From Akkermansiaceae bacterium (GTDB taxonomy: Bacteria; Verrucomicrobiota; Verrucomicrobiia; Verrucomicrobiales; Akkermansiaceae): DNA of 64,000 nucleotides. The notes beneath the pieces are model-generated. The model saw nothing but the letters and a program-made list of their open reading frames with translations. It ran no database searches and was not told where the DNA came from. Within the stretch, counting starts at the first letter, position 1, and every line of letters begins with the position of its first letter. This document shows positions 48,508 through 58,210 of this stretch, in pieces. Position numbers and translations under genes: made by a program. The stretch is from the NCBI GenBank assembly GCA_015062005.1, contig SUVL01000007.1, positions 28,555-92,554 on the forward strand. The letters run 5' to 3'.

Positions 48508-49710
48508 TCAATGACTACGGGCGTATCTCAAATAGGCGGAGCAGCCATAGAGAATGAAGAAAATGGCACCGGCCAGGTTCACCAGGGCAGCCACCCAGAA
48601 GGCTGCATCAAAGCCGAAAGATTCCGCCAGCACGCCGCCCAGCAGCGTACCAATGCCGGCGCCGATGTCCCAGGAGACGAAAAGGGTGGAGTTTGCCGTA
48701 CCGCGTTCCTCTTTGCTGCACATATTGATGAACATATTCTGCACCGCTGGGAAGAAGTGGCCGTTGCCCAGGCCGCAGATCAGAGCGGAAAGATACAATG
48801 CCCACTCCATATGTACCCCGGCAAACAGCATGTAGCCCACAATGCTGAAGCTCACCCCGACCACGGCATTCTGTACAATTCTGCCCTGCCGCAGCGTACG
48901 GCCACCCACCAGGCGTGAAAGGATAAGCCCAGTAGAAAATAACAGGAAGAACAGGCCGGTTCCGTGGGTGATACCCAGCACCTCAATGGTATAAAGTGCT
49001 ACATAGGTGGATATGATGCCGTAAGCAAAGGCAAAGCAGACCGTGGAAAGGCCCTGGCTCCAGCCCCGCCAGAGAAAGAGTTTTTTGAAGCTGAACGGTT
49101 TGCGTGGCAACGGCCGCGGACGCCTGGGCAGACGGGTGGAGTACGTAACCAACACGCCCACCACCGCCAGCACCACGCCCACCCACATAAGCAGGCGGAA
49201 ATCTGCCCATGCGCCATAGATGGCCAACCCGGCGCTGGGAGCCAGGGCCGTGGCCACGTTGTTACTGAGGCCGTAGTAGCCAATACCCTCCGCCCGACGG
49301 CTGAACGGCAGCGAATCCACGGCCACCGTGCTGTTGGCCACAGTCGCAGCGCCGAAGGGGATACCGTGCAGCGTGCGCACCACAGCAAAGGCCAGCAGGC
49401 TGCCCGCCAGCAGGTATGCCCCTGTGCATAGAGTGAAAAGTAGATAGCTGCTCACCAGCACCACCATACGCGGAAAGCTGTCCACGAGCCAACCGCTCAC
49501 AAAACGAGCCAGCACCGCCGTAATGCTGTACCCGGCCAGCACCCAGCCGATGGTGTCCTTATCTGCCCCGAACTCACTGCTCAGGTACACCGGGAACAGC
49601 GGAGTCATCACCATGAAGGAAAAGAATAGCAGGAAATTCGCCACCCAGGCGCGCGTGTAATTCGCCGTCCAAAGCCGCGAGAGCGGCTGCTCTGGCATCG
49701 TTGTGTTCAT
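48508..49710 (-). CDS. MFS transporter
   Basis: The 400-residue protein has twelve hydrophobic spans and MFS motifs, such as GWLVDSFPRMVVLVSSY in the loop after span 2, ARFVSGWLVD, and LHGIPFGAATVANSTVAVDSLP. It resembles drug/H+ or sugar efflux members; the substrate is not evident. It is monocistronic between a MITE-like element and rpoN, with its own promoter. Confidence 0.88.
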   Translation of the reverse strand: MNTTMPEQPLSRLWTANYTRAWVANFLLFFSFMVMTPLFPVYLSSEFGADKDTIGWVLAGYSITAVLARFVSGWLVDSFPRMVVLVSSYLLFTLCTGAYLLAGSLLAFAVVRTLHGIPFGAATVANSTVAVDSLPFSRRAEGIGYYGLSNNVATALAPSAGLAIYGAWADFRLLMWVGVVLAVVGVLVTYSTRLPRRPRPLPRKPFSFKKLFLWRGWSQGLSTVCFAFAYGIISTYVALYTIEVLGITHGTGLFFLLFSTGLILSRLVGGRTLRQGRIVQNAVVGVSFSIVGYMLFAGVHMEWALYLSALICGLGNGHFFPAVQNMFINMCSKEERGTANSTLFVSWDIGAGIGTLLGGVLAESFGFDAAFWVAALVNLAGAIFFILYGCSAYLRYARSH

Positions 49711-49721
49711 GGCTGAGCTCA

Positions 49722-49750
49722 GTTATACGCGCATCTGGCAGATTCGTCAA
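49722..49750 (-). promoter_or_regulatory. MFS transporter promoter
   Basis: TTGACG (49745-49750), 17 bp, TATAAC (49722-49727), 11 nt before the ATG at 49710. Confidence 0.58.
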
Positions 49751-49787
49751 TACCTGAGCTTCGTCAAATTCCGCCGCTTCTGTCATT

Positions 49788-51083
49788 TCAGAGCTTGCGC
49801 ATACTGGCAGGCAGGATGCGGAGCAAATCGCGGTATTTCGCAACAGTACGGCGGGCAATGCAAATACCCTCGGCCGCCAGGAGCTGCTCCAGCTTCGCAT
49901 CCGAAAAAGGCTTACGCGGGTCTTCTCTCTCAATCAGCTCCCGAATGCGAGCCTGCGCAGCCTCCGGAGAAACAGCATCCCCCAGATCAGCGGTGAAGAA
50001 GTGGCGCAATTCGTAAACGCCCCAGTCGCATTTCAGAAACTTGCCATTCACCGCCCTGGAAATGGTAGAAACATGAAGCCCGGCGATATCAGCCACCTCT
50101 TCCATGCGCAACGGAACCAGGGAAGCCGGTCCGTGCAGGAAAAAGGCGCTCTGTTGCTTCGCTATCACCTGAGCCACGGACAATATGGTTTCCTGCCGCT
50201 GCGCAATGGCCTTGATGAGTTCTCGCCCCTCGCTGAAACAGCGGGAAAGATAGCGGCGGACTTCAGGCTTATCGGCCTGCTTGGCCATCATTTCGCGGTA
50301 CTCGGCAGAAAGAGCCAGTCGGGGCACGTTGATGCCTGTAAGGCTTACTTCCAGCTCATTTCCTTTGCGAGTTACCAGCACGTCCGGCTCAATCACACTG
50401 TTTGCTTCGCGGGCAAAGCCGGCGCCGGGGTCGGGATTCAGGCGCGAGATACGCCGGGCAGCCCCGGCCACAGCAAGTTCGCTCTCACCCAATTCGCGGG
50501 CGGCATCCTCATAGCGGTGCTGCACCAGCTGCTGCCAGCAATTCTGCAATAATCGCATGGCCAGAGAGTCATCCTCCCCCTCGCGGTGCAGTTGCAGCAT
50601 CAGGCTCTCGCGCAAATCCATGGCGCCCACTCCGGCGGGGTCGAGGTCACGCACAGCACGAAGCGCCTTGTCCAGCAGCGATTTGCTCCAGCCGTTCTGC
50701 CTGGCGATATCGGTAGGAGGCTCGCAGAAACAGCCATGGGAATCCAGCTGCTGCACCAGCAGCAGGGCAGCTTGTTCCACCTTGTCGCCCAATGCACTGC
50801 GGCGCACCTGCTCCTCCAGATGCGCAACAAGACTGGGAGCCTCCGTCAGCGAATCCATCATGAAATCCCGGCGGCGTGAAGCAGCCGAATCGGGGCTGGT
50901 ATCTTCTCGCTCGCCTTCATCGGGCGGAGATAGCTCCTCCAATGCCGGATTTGCAGCCACAGCCTGGGTAGTGAGCGTCCGCAGCTCCATGTTAGAAGCC
51001 TGAAGCATGCGCATGAACTGCTGCATGGAGGCCGTAGCCACCATACCCTGCTTCATACCCTGCTGCATCCCTGCGTTGTACAT
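49788..51083 (-). CDS. rpoN: RNA polymerase sigma-54 factor
   Basis: From ATG 51083 the 431-residue protein shows the Gln/Met-rich activator region I (MQQGMKQGMVATASMQQFMRMLQASNMEL), the core-binding region, an HTH (MEEVADIAGLHVSTISRAVNGKFL) and the RpoN box near the end (ARRTVAKYRDLL). It directs transcription from -24/-12 promoters with AAA+ activators, none of which lies in the window. It is slightly shorter than Proteobacterial RpoN (~480), mainly in the region II linker. Its promoter is of the leaderless type. Confidence 0.93.
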   Translation of the reverse strand: MYNAGMQQGMKQGMVATASMQQFMRMLQASNMELRTLTTQAVAANPALEELSPPDEGEREDTSPDSAASRRRDFMMDSLTEAPSLVAHLEEQVRRSALGDKVEQAALLLVQQLDSHGCFCEPPTDIARQNGWSKSLLDKALRAVRDLDPAGVGAMDLRESLMLQLHREGEDDSLAMRLLQNCWQQLVQHRYEDAARELGESELAVAGAARRISRLNPDPGAGFAREANSVIEPDVLVTRKGNELEVSLTGINVPRLALSAEYREMMAKQADKPEVRRYLSRCFSEGRELIKAIAQRQETILSVAQVIAKQQSAFFLHGPASLVPLRMEEVADIAGLHVSTISRAVNGKFLKCDWGVYELRHFFTADLGDAVSPEAAQARIRELIEREDPRKPFSDAKLEQLLAAEGICIARRTVAKYRDLLRILPASMRKL

Positions 51084-51092
51084 GCTGCTGCC

Positions 51093-51121
51093 GTTGTAGC
51101 AGATGAGCAGGCAACTTTCAA
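51093..51121 (-). promoter_or_regulatory. rpoN promoter
   Basis: TTGAAA (51116-51121), 17 bp, TACAAC (51093-51098), 9 nt before the rpoN ATG. Confidence 0.5.
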
Positions 51122-51179
51122 GCCTGCTTCGCGCCATGAAGGGAATGAACCCACATGCGCACCAGAAATCGAAGAGAAA

Positions 51180-51257
51180 GGGCCGGCTCCTGCCCTCATT
51201 GAATACAACTTTAACGGTCTCACCATGGGCGTAGGCGCAGGGCTCAAGATTATGTGA
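51180..51257 (+). pseudogene. Possible 3' remnant of an outer-membrane barrel gene
   Basis: In one plus-strand frame the bases read GPAPALIEYNFNGLTMGVG then AGLKIM and a TGA stop at 51255-51257. The alternation of polar and hydrophobic residues is that of a last beta strand, and a hairpin terminator follows at 51322-51355. There is no start codon or upstream coding sequence; rpoN's promoter occupies that place. This may be a remnant left by a deletion, or chance. Confidence 0.25.
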
Positions 51258-51321
51258 GGCACGTCATCACAGCTGGTATCGGCACTCAGTTCTGATTGGA
51301 CTTGACTTTTCCGACGAAACA

Positions 51322-51355
51322 GGCCGCCTGTCCGGAAAGGACAGGCGGTTTCTTT
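51322..51355. terminator. Hairpin terminator before the YggS gene
   Basis: CCGCCTGTCC (51324-51333) and GGACAGGCGG (51339-51348) with a GGAAA loop, followed on the plus strand by TTTCTTTG. It lies 20 bp past the YggS stop and may end that transcript too. Confidence 0.75.
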
Positions 51356-51375
51356 GCATTCAGGTTCGAAAGGGC

Positions 51376-52077
51376 TCAGAGCGAAGAGCCGCCATAATCA
51401 CGTTTACCGAAGATAGCAGAGCCCACACGTACAATAGTGGCCCCTTCTTCCACCGCCACGGCATAGTCATGGCTCATGCCCATGGAAAGTTCCGGCAAGG
51501 GGAGGGGCCCGCGGGCGCGAAGTTCTTCAGCCAGCATGCGCAGCGTGCGGAAGGCGGGTCTGGCGCCTTCCGGGTCAACGGCAGGGGCAGGAATGCACAT
51601 GAGCCCCTGGATTTCCAGATTTGGCAATTCCATGAGCTGAGGCCAGAGTTCCTGCAGGGAAGATACGGTAAATCCATGCTTGCTCTCTTCGCCATCCACA
51701 TTCACCTCCAGCAGGATGCGAGCGGTGCAGCCCAGCTCCCCGGCAATCCGTGAAATTGTTTCTGCCAGACGCAGGGAATCCACTGCCTGCAGAAGGCCGA
51801 ATCCCTGCTCCAGAGCCTTGCGGACTTTGTTCCGCTGCAAGGGGCCTATCAAATGCCACTCGCAATCTGCGGGCATCTCCGGCATTTTGCTCATGGCCTC
51901 CTGTAAGCGATTCTCGCCGAAAAGGCGTTGACCATCGGCATATGCCTGCATGATGTCCTCCACCGGGAAAGTCTTACTCACGGCGAGGAGCTTCACGCTG
52001 CCTTCCGGGCGGCCCGCCCGCTTTTCCGCTGCGGCTATGTGAGCCTTAATCTCCTGCAACTGGTCCTGTATGTACAT
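51376..52077 (-). CDS. YggS/PLPHP-family pyridoxal phosphate homeostasis protein
   Basis: The 233-residue protein has the family layout: LLAVSKTFPVEDI with the PLP lysine (K35), FGENRLQEA, WHLIGPLQRNK, LLEVNVDGEESKHGF and ELSMGMSHDYAVAVEEGATIVRVGSAIFG at the end. Members bind PLP without catalysis and balance PLP and amino-acid pools. It is a single gene with a leaderless-type promoter. Confidence 0.94.
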   Translation of the reverse strand: MYIQDQLQEIKAHIAAAEKRAGRPEGSVKLLAVSKTFPVEDIMQAYADGQRLFGENRLQEAMSKMPEMPADCEWHLIGPLQRNKVRKALEQGFGLLQAVDSLRLAETISRIAGELGCTARILLEVNVDGEESKHGFTVSSLQELWPQLMELPNLEIQGLMCIPAPAVDPEGARPAFRTLRMLAEELRARGPLPLPELSMGMSHDYAVAVEEGATIVRVGSAIFGKRDYGGSSL

Positions 52078-52083
52078 GCGTGT

Positions 52084-52112
52084 ATCATATCATGCCCCTG
52101 CCCCCTTGGCAA
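52084..52112 (-). promoter_or_regulatory. YggS gene promoter
   Basis: TTGCCA (52107-52112), 17 bp, TATGAT (52084-52089), 6 nt before the ATG at 52077. Confidence 0.58.
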
Positions 52113-52151
52113 GAAATCAGTCTCCCTCTCCCCCCCGATTCTGCAAAGCAT

Positions 52152-52196
52152 GCAAAAAAAAGACACCGGGCTTCGCGCAAGGCGGGCCCGGTGCCT
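52152..52196 (-). terminator. Terminator of the drug efflux operon
   Basis: On the minus strand GGCACCGGGCCC pairs with GCCCGGTGTC and is followed by eight T residues, 25 bp past the outer membrane factor stop. Confidence 0.87.
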
Positions 52197-52220
52197 CTCT
52201 GAGAAATTCCCGGCAGAGCG

Positions 52221-53609
52221 TTACTTGGTCTTCCAACCGCCACCCAGCTGGGTATAGAGGGTGGGTACGCAGGCGGCATACTGGAAACGGTAGACCGCCA
52301 ACTGGGTCTGAGCGGGGAACAGGCCCTGCTGGGCGGTCAGCACCTCGTAGTAGCTGGCCAGGCCCTGGGCATAGCGGGCTTTGGAAAGCTTCACGCTTTC
52401 CTGGTAGGCCGCCACGGCCTGTTCCTGCTTGCGCATGATGGAGCGCAACTTGGTGCGCTGGGTGAGAGTGGTGGAGATTTCCGCCAGTGCAGCAAGCACG
52501 GTCTGCTCGTAGTCAGCCTTGGCGGCGAGGAAGGCATCGCGCTTCATCTGTTCATTGGCACGCAGCTGGCCTGCGTTAAACAGCGGGCCGGTCAGATTGG
52601 CACCAATACCCCAGCCATCTGCGCTGCCATGCATACCATGGCGCAGGTCGGGGGTGGCAACACCGGCCAGGCCAGTCAGGCTGATGCTCGGGAAATAGCT
52701 GGCAATAGCCACGCCGATTTCAGCATTGGCCGAGCGGAGCTTCTGCTCGGCAGCGCGGATATCCGGGCGGCGGGCAATCACATCTGCCGGGATACCGGCG
52801 GCCACACCACTGGCATTGGCAAAGGCCATCATGTTGCCCCCACGGGCGATGGGGCCGGGCGCGCGGCCGGCGAGCACAGAAAGCGTGTTCTCCATCTCTG
52901 CAATCTGCATCTCCAGATTCGGGATCTGAGCCTCAGCGGCGGAAAGCGCAGCCTGGGCTGAAGCCGTCTGCAAGCGGTCAGCCACACCACCCTCCAGCTG
53001 ATTTTCGAAGAGGGTGAGTGATTCACGGTAAGATGCCACGGCATCACGTGCAATCTTGAGCTGCTCATCCAGCATGATAAGGCGGAGATAGCCACTGGCC
53101 ACCTGCTTCATGAGGGAAATACGCAGGCTGTTCAGCCCTTCCTCAGCCGCCAGAGCCTGAGCCTCGGCACTTTCCACACCCTTCCGGGTCTTACCCCATA
53201 AGTCGAGTTCCCAGGATGCACTCAGCCCCCCCGCACCGGGAATCTTCGTCTCATCGGCCACGGACACAGTAGCCGGCGAGCTTGCGCCCTGGCTGCCCTG
53301 AGCCAGGTAGCCCAGGGATGGGAACAACGGAGCACGCGCAATCGTGATATAACGCTTGGCGGAGTTCACGTTGTGCAGCATGGCTTCCAGGCTGCGGTTA
53401 CTGGCGAACACGTCTTCCAGCAACTTCTGCAGGTTATCATCCTTAAGCACCTGCTGCCAAGGCAAATCTGCCATCGTGCTGCCAGCTACACCAGCACCGC
53501 GAAACTCGGCGGGAACGGGCATCTCAGGCGTGGACCACAAGGGGCCGAAGGAGCAGGATGCCACAAAACCAGCCACACCTGCAAGACTGAAAATTAAAGA
53601 ACGTTTCAT
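52221..53609 (-). CDS. NodT/OprM-type outer membrane efflux lipoprotein
   Basis: The 462-residue protein has a lipoprotein signal (MKRSLIFSLAGVAGFVASC) and the OprM layout (WQQVLKDDNLQKLLEDVFASNRSLEAMLHNV, LSASWELDLWGKTRKGVESAEAQ, PADVIARRPDIRAAEQKLRSANAEIGVAIASYFPSISLTG). It is the exit duct for the adjacent pump. It follows the pump gene by 51 bp, where a TTGACA suggests an extra promoter. Confidence 0.93.
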   Translation of the reverse strand: MKRSLIFSLAGVAGFVASCSFGPLWSTPEMPVPAEFRGAGVAGSTMADLPWQQVLKDDNLQKLLEDVFASNRSLEAMLHNVNSAKRYITIARAPLFPSLGYLAQGSQGASSPATVSVADETKIPGAGGLSASWELDLWGKTRKGVESAEAQALAAEEGLNSLRISLMKQVASGYLRLIMLDEQLKIARDAVASYRESLTLFENQLEGGVADRLQTASAQAALSAAEAQIPNLEMQIAEMENTLSVLAGRAPGPIARGGNMMAFANASGVAAGIPADVIARRPDIRAAEQKLRSANAEIGVAIASYFPSISLTGLAGVATPDLRHGMHGSADGWGIGANLTGPLFNAGQLRANEQMKRDAFLAAKADYEQTVLAALAEISTTLTQRTKLRSIMRKQEQAVAAYQESVKLSKARYAQGLASYYEVLTAQQGLFPAQTQLAVYRFQYAACVPTLYTQLGGGWKTK

Positions 53610-53660
53610 GTTGATTGTATGATATCGAATTGCTTGAGTTTGTCAAGTGAATTTCTTTTG

Positions 53661-56600
53661 TTATTCATCATCCTTGTGGGCCGCAAGATACTCGCGCGCC
53701 CCGACCTCGTCCGGGTCTTCACCCAGCGTGGCCAGTTTGAACTTGATGCGGAACAAGCGCATGATGAACACATACGAACAGGGAATGAGGAACACACCCA
53801 CCACGGTGGCCACGGTCATACCGATAACCACCACGGTACCAATGGAGCAGCGGGCAAGCGCGCCGGAGCCACTGGCCAGCATGAGCGGCACACAGCCCAG
53901 GATAAAGGCCAGGGAGGTCATCAGAATGGGACGCAGGCGCAGGCGGGCGGCTGAAAGCGTGGCTGCGAGCAGCTCCTTGCCGCGTTCCATTTCAAGGTTG
54001 GCAAACTCCACGATGAGAATGGCATTCTTGGCCGCCAGACCCACCAGCATCACCAGCCCCACCTGGGCATACAGGTTCAGCTCCAGGCCCATCCAGTACA
54101 AGCCGGCATAGGCGCCCAGCACGGCAATGGGGACAGTGAGGAACACAGAGATGGGCAGGGTCCACTTCTCATAAAGGGCCACCAGAATGAGGAAGGCAAA
54201 CACCGAGGACATGGCGAAAATGGTGACCAGGCCGGTACCGTTGCGCACCTTGTTCTCCTGGAAGGACATTTCCTGGTAGTCCATGCCGATCTTGGAGGGG
54301 TCCATAGTCTCGGCATACACGGTCTCCATAGCCTCCATGAGCTGCTGGGCCGAGAAGCCGGGCCGCGGCATCACGTTCAGCTTGGCGGAGTTGTAGATAT
54401 TGTGGTGCATCACGAACTCAGTATCGGCGATATCCTTGATATTCACCAGGGCCGAGAGCGGTACACGCTCGCCGTCCAGGTTGGTCACGAAGAAGCCGTC
54501 CATCTTATCCAGGCTCACGCGGTCGGCACCCTGGGCCTGCATGTAGACCTGCCACTGCTGGCCGAAGGCGTTGAAGAAGTTGACGAAAGAGGACCCGTTG
54601 TAGGTAGCCAGCAGGCTGTTGGCAGCGGCAATCTCCACGCGGTGGAACTTGCACTTCTCCTTATCCAGCTCCACGAACTTCTGCGGGGTATCGGCCATCA
54701 TCATATCCATGCACATGGCCACCTCCGGGCGCTTGCGGGCAGCTTCCTCGAAGCGGAGCACCTGCTCACGCAGGAATGGCACGCCCTGCCCTTCCAGGTC
54801 GTTGAGCACCATGGTCACGCCATTGGCCGTACCCACACCAGGAATAGCCGGCGGCATCAGCACCATGGCCATGCCGTCCAGCGCGGCGTCATGCAGACGG
54901 CCCTGAATGCGCCTCTGCACCTCTGCTGCGGTTTCGGGGCGGTCTTTCCAGTCCTTGAGCTCGATGAAAGCGATACAGGCACCGGGGGTCTGCACACTGT
55001 TCAGGATGTTGATACCCACCACGGTGGTCAGGTTCTTCACCGCCGGGTCGGCCAGGGCATTCTCGAATTTCTTGTTTTCGGAGTATGCCACCTGCAGCGA
55101 GGTATCCGGCTTCATCACCAGGGCAGCCAGCAGGAAGCCCTGGTCTTCATCCGGCAGGAAGGCCTTGGGCACCAGCTTTGACATGGGCGCTATGGCGGCC
55201 CAGAAAAGCAGCAGCAGCGGCATGGAGATGACGAGCTTGCGGCACAAGCCGCCACAGATTTTCACATAGATATTGGCCGTGTGGTCATAGCACCAGTTGA
55301 ATACCTTGTAGAAAGGCTTGAAGATGCTGCGGTGCTGCTGGGTCGGTCTGAGCATGAGGGCGCACAAGGCCGGCGAGAGCGTAAGGGCGTTGAATGCCGA
55401 AATCAGCATAGACACGGCAATGGTGATGGCAAACTGCTTGAACAGCGTGCCGGTGATACCCTCCAGCAGCAGCGAAGGCAGGAACACGGCCGCCAGCACC
55501 AAGGCAATGGCAATTACCGGGCCACTCACCTCCTGCATGGCCGCAAAGGAAGCCATGCGCGGGTTAAGCCCCTTGTCGATGTGATGCTGTACCGCTTCCA
55601 CCACCACGATGGCGTCGTCCACCACCAGACCGATGGCCAGCACCATACCCAGCAGGGAGATGGTATTCAGCGAGAAGCCCAGCAGCGGGAACACGCAGAA
55701 GGTGGAAATAAGGGACACCGGCACAGCGATGAGCGGAATGAGCGTGGCGCGGAAGTTCTGCAGGAACATGAACACCACCAGAGCCACCAGAACCACGGCC
55801 TCGATGAAGGTACGCTTGATTTCATCAATCGAGTAGCGCACGGCGGTGGTTGTATCCAGCGAAACATCGCCCCGGATGCCCTGCGGCATGATAGCCCCCT
55901 GCTTCTCGAAGGTCTTGCGCAGGCGGTCCACCGTTGCAATGGCATTGGAACCCGGGCTCTGGAAAATCACCACAGCGGCGGAAACCTGGCGGTTCAGACG
56001 CCCGGTGGCAGAGTAGTTGGAGGAACCCAGTTCCACCTTGGCAATGTCCTTGAGGTAGATAATCTCATCCCCCACCTGGCGCACGATAATCTCCTCGAAC
56101 TGCCCGGGGTCACTCAGGCGGCCCTGGGTGCGGATGGAAATGGTCTTTTCCTGGCCATCGGGCACGGGGTCAGCACCCACTTTACCACCGGGGTTGGTGG
56201 TATTCTGGGCTGCAATGGCGGCGCGCACCTCCGCAATGGAGATGTTGTAGTGGGTCATGATGTTTGTATCCAGCCAGATACGGATAGCATAGCGGCCGGC
56301 GCCATACACCGTCACCTCGCCCACGCCTTCCACTCGCTTGAGCTCGTCCACCATCTTCACCTGGGCGTAGTTGGCCAGGTCTACAGAACTGTAGCTGCCA
56401 TCCGGCGAGGTCAGGGAATAAATGATGATGGGCAGGCCGGGCTGCTGGCGGATAGTCACGCCGGAGTTTATCACCTCCGTAGGCACCTGGGACTGGGCCT
56501 GGCCATAGCGCATGTTGGTGAACACCTGGTCCAGGTCGGGGTCGGTATCCGGGTTGAAGACCACCTGCAAGGAGTACACACCGTTATTCGAGGAAACGGA

Positions 56601-56837
56601 GGTCATGTAGTCCATGCCCTGCACACCGGAAATTTCACGCTCCAGCGGCGTACCCACGGAGTCGGCCACCGACTGGGCATCCGCACCGGGGAACATAGCC
56701 ATGAGCTGGATGGTGCGCGGCGTAATCTCCGGGTACTGTGAAATCGGGAGATTCATGAGGCACACCATGCCCAGCAGCGTCGTCACCACGGCAATTACCG
56801 TGGCAATAACGGGATGTTTGATAAAAAACGGACTCAT
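53661..56837 (-). CDS. AcrB-like HAE1-family RND multidrug pump
   Basis: The 1058-residue protein has the AcrB layout (MSPFFIKHPVIATVIAVVTTLLG, LPISQYPEITPRTIQ). The proton-relay residues are present: two adjacent Asp in GLVVDDAIVVVE (span 4) and Lys in GLAAKNAILIVEFANLE (span 10). PDEDQGF and the PN/PC porter regions are also seen. It expels drugs or bile salts. It is coupled to the adaptor gene (8 bp apart). Confidence 0.95.
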   Translation of the reverse strand: MSPFFIKHPVIATVIAVVTTLLGMVCLMNLPISQYPEITPRTIQLMAMFPGADAQSVADSVGTPLEREISGVQGMDYMTSVSSNNGVYSLQVVFNPDTDPDLDQVFTNMRYGQAQSQVPTEVINSGVTIRQQPGLPIIIYSLTSPDGSYSSVDLANYAQVKMVDELKRVEGVGEVTVYGAGRYAIRIWLDTNIMTHYNISIAEVRAAIAAQNTTNPGGKVGADPVPDGQEKTISIRTQGRLSDPGQFEEIIVRQVGDEIIYLKDIAKVELGSSNYSATGRLNRQVSAAVVIFQSPGSNAIATVDRLRKTFEKQGAIMPQGIRGDVSLDTTTAVRYSIDEIKRTFIEAVVLVALVVFMFLQNFRATLIPLIAVPVSLISTFCVFPLLGFSLNTISLLGMVLAIGLVVDDAIVVVEAVQHHIDKGLNPRMASFAAMQEVSGPVIAIALVLAAVFLPSLLLEGITGTLFKQFAITIAVSMLISAFNALTLSPALCALMLRPTQQHRSIFKPFYKVFNWCYDHTANIYVKICGGLCRKLVISMPLLLLFWAAIAPMSKLVPKAFLPDEDQGFLLAALVMKPDTSLQVAYSENKKFENALADPAVKNLTTVVGINILNSVQTPGACIAFIELKDWKDRPETAAEVQRRIQGRLHDAALDGMAMVLMPPAIPGVGTANGVTMVLNDLEGQGVPFLREQVLRFEEAARKRPEVAMCMDMMMADTPQKFVELDKEKCKFHRVEIAAANSLLATYNGSSFVNFFNAFGQQWQVYMQAQGADRVSLDKMDGFFVTNLDGERVPLSALVNIKDIADTEFVMHHNIYNSAKLNVMPRPGFSAQQLMEAMETVYAETMDPSKIGMDYQEMSFQENKVRNGTGLVTIFAMSSVFAFLILVALYEKWTLPISVFLTVPIAVLGAYAGLYWMGLELNLYAQVGLVMLVGLAAKNAILIVEFANLEMERGKELLAATLSAARLRLRPILMTSLAFILGCVPLMLASGSGALARCSIGTVVVIGMTVATVVGVFLIPCSYVFIMRLFRIKFKLATLGEDPDEVGAREYLAAHKDDE

Positions 56838-56845
56838 GGCGGGGC

Positions 56846-58210
56846 TTATTCTGCGTCGTTATCCGTGGTCACGGACTCCACGGTGGTGGCAGGTTTCTCG
56901 TAAATGAAGGGCTGAGGCACCACCGTGCCGAACCCGTCCTGGGCACCGGCCTTGCGCATGCCGGCATTGGCCAGGGCGTACTGGGCCGCCATCTGACCGC
57001 CACCCACGATGACCTGGGCATCTTCCACATTCTCTATGCCAGCTTCCTTGAGCGTCTCGGCAATGGGCTTCACCGTGCCGGTCACCACCTGCATGAGCAT
57101 GGGCACCACGGTGCCATCGCCATTCGGCATATCCAGCACCAGTTCCTTGCCCAGCTTCACATCGATACCCAGCGGGGTATTATCCGGAGCCACCACGTAG
57201 ATGAAACGGTGATTCATGGAGGAAACGAGGGCACGGGAGGGTACCAGCAGTGCATCCTTGATTTCGCCGGTTCTGGCCTGCACGCGCACAGCTGCACCGG
57301 CTCGCAGTTTCAGCTGCGGATTCGGCACATAGCCCACAAACTTGACCGTGCCGGTGGACTGGCTGATTTCACTGTCCACCGCATGCACCGTGCCCTTGTG
57401 TTCGAACACGCTGCCATCCTCCAGGATGAGGTCAAATTCCTTCACCGGGCTCATCTTGTCCGGCAGGTCATAGTATTCCTCGCCCTGCGCCTGCTGGCTC
57501 ATCTGGCGGGCCGGCACCGAGAAGTCCACGCGTATGGGGTCGATGGAGGACATGCGCGTCATCACCACCTGCCCGGCGGCCACAAAATCACCCACGCTCA
57601 CGTTGGATTTGGTGGCCAGGCCCTTGAACGGCGCGCGGATGGTGCAGCGCTCCAGGTTCAGCCTGGCCATCACCGTGGCGGCTTCGGCCTGGGCCTCCTG
57701 GGCCCTGGCCATGGCCAGGGCAGCCTCGCAGCGGCGCTTGGCGTGCTGGGCATCGGTAAACTGCTTTTCGGAAACGGAGCCACTCTCCACCAGGGCGGAG
57801 AAACGCTCAAGGTCTTTCTGAGCCTGTTCATCAGCCACCTGGGCCTGCAACACCCCCGCCTTGGCTGCGGCCACGTTGGCCAGGGCCTGGTCATATGCAG
57901 CCTGGTAGTTGGAGGGGTCAATACGGAAGAGCACCTCGTCCTTCTCGCACAGGGAGCCGTGCCAGTACACCTGCTCCAGCAGCTTGCCGGATACTTCTGG
58001 GCGGATATCAGCCTGGTCCACACCGCGCAGGTGCCCGAACCATGTGGAGGTCAGGTCCACCGTGCGTTTCTGCAGCGGCATCACCGTTACATTGATGGGG
58101 GTCATTCCGCGCTGAGCCGCCTGGGCTCCTGCATTGTCCTTGCACGCCACCAGGGTGGTGCATGCCACCAGCCCGCCAAGGGCCATCATTACTATATTGC
58201 TTGCTTTCAT
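56846..58210 (-). CDS. AcrA-like membrane fusion lipoprotein
   Basis: The 454-residue protein has a lipoprotein signal (MKASNIVMMALGGLVACTTLVAC) and the membrane-fusion layout: QKRTVDLTSTWFGHLRGVDQADIRPEVSGKL, VLFRIDPSNYQAAYDQALANVAAAKAG helical hairpin, CTIRAPFKGLATKSNVSVGDFV lipoyl half and VQARTGEIKDALLVPSRAL. It bridges AcrB-like pump and outer membrane factor. ATG overlaps the MarR gene stop (ATGA). Confidence 0.94.
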   Translation of the reverse strand: MKASNIVMMALGGLVACTTLVACKDNAGAQAAQRGMTPINVTVMPLQKRTVDLTSTWFGHLRGVDQADIRPEVSGKLLEQVYWHGSLCEKDEVLFRIDPSNYQAAYDQALANVAAAKAGVLQAQVADEQAQKDLERFSALVESGSVSEKQFTDAQHAKRRCEAALAMARAQEAQAEAATVMARLNLERCTIRAPFKGLATKSNVSVGDFVAAGQVVMTRMSSIDPIRVDFSVPARQMSQQAQGEEYYDLPDKMSPVKEFDLILEDGSVFEHKGTVHAVDSEISQSTGTVKFVGYVPNPQLKLRAGAAVRVQARTGEIKDALLVPSRALVSSMNHRFIYVVAPDNTPLGIDVKLGKELVLDMPNGDGTVVPMLMQVVTGTVKPIAETLKEAGIENVEDAQVIVGGGQMAAQYALANAGMRKAGAQDGFGTVVPQPFIYEKPATTVESVTTDNDAE

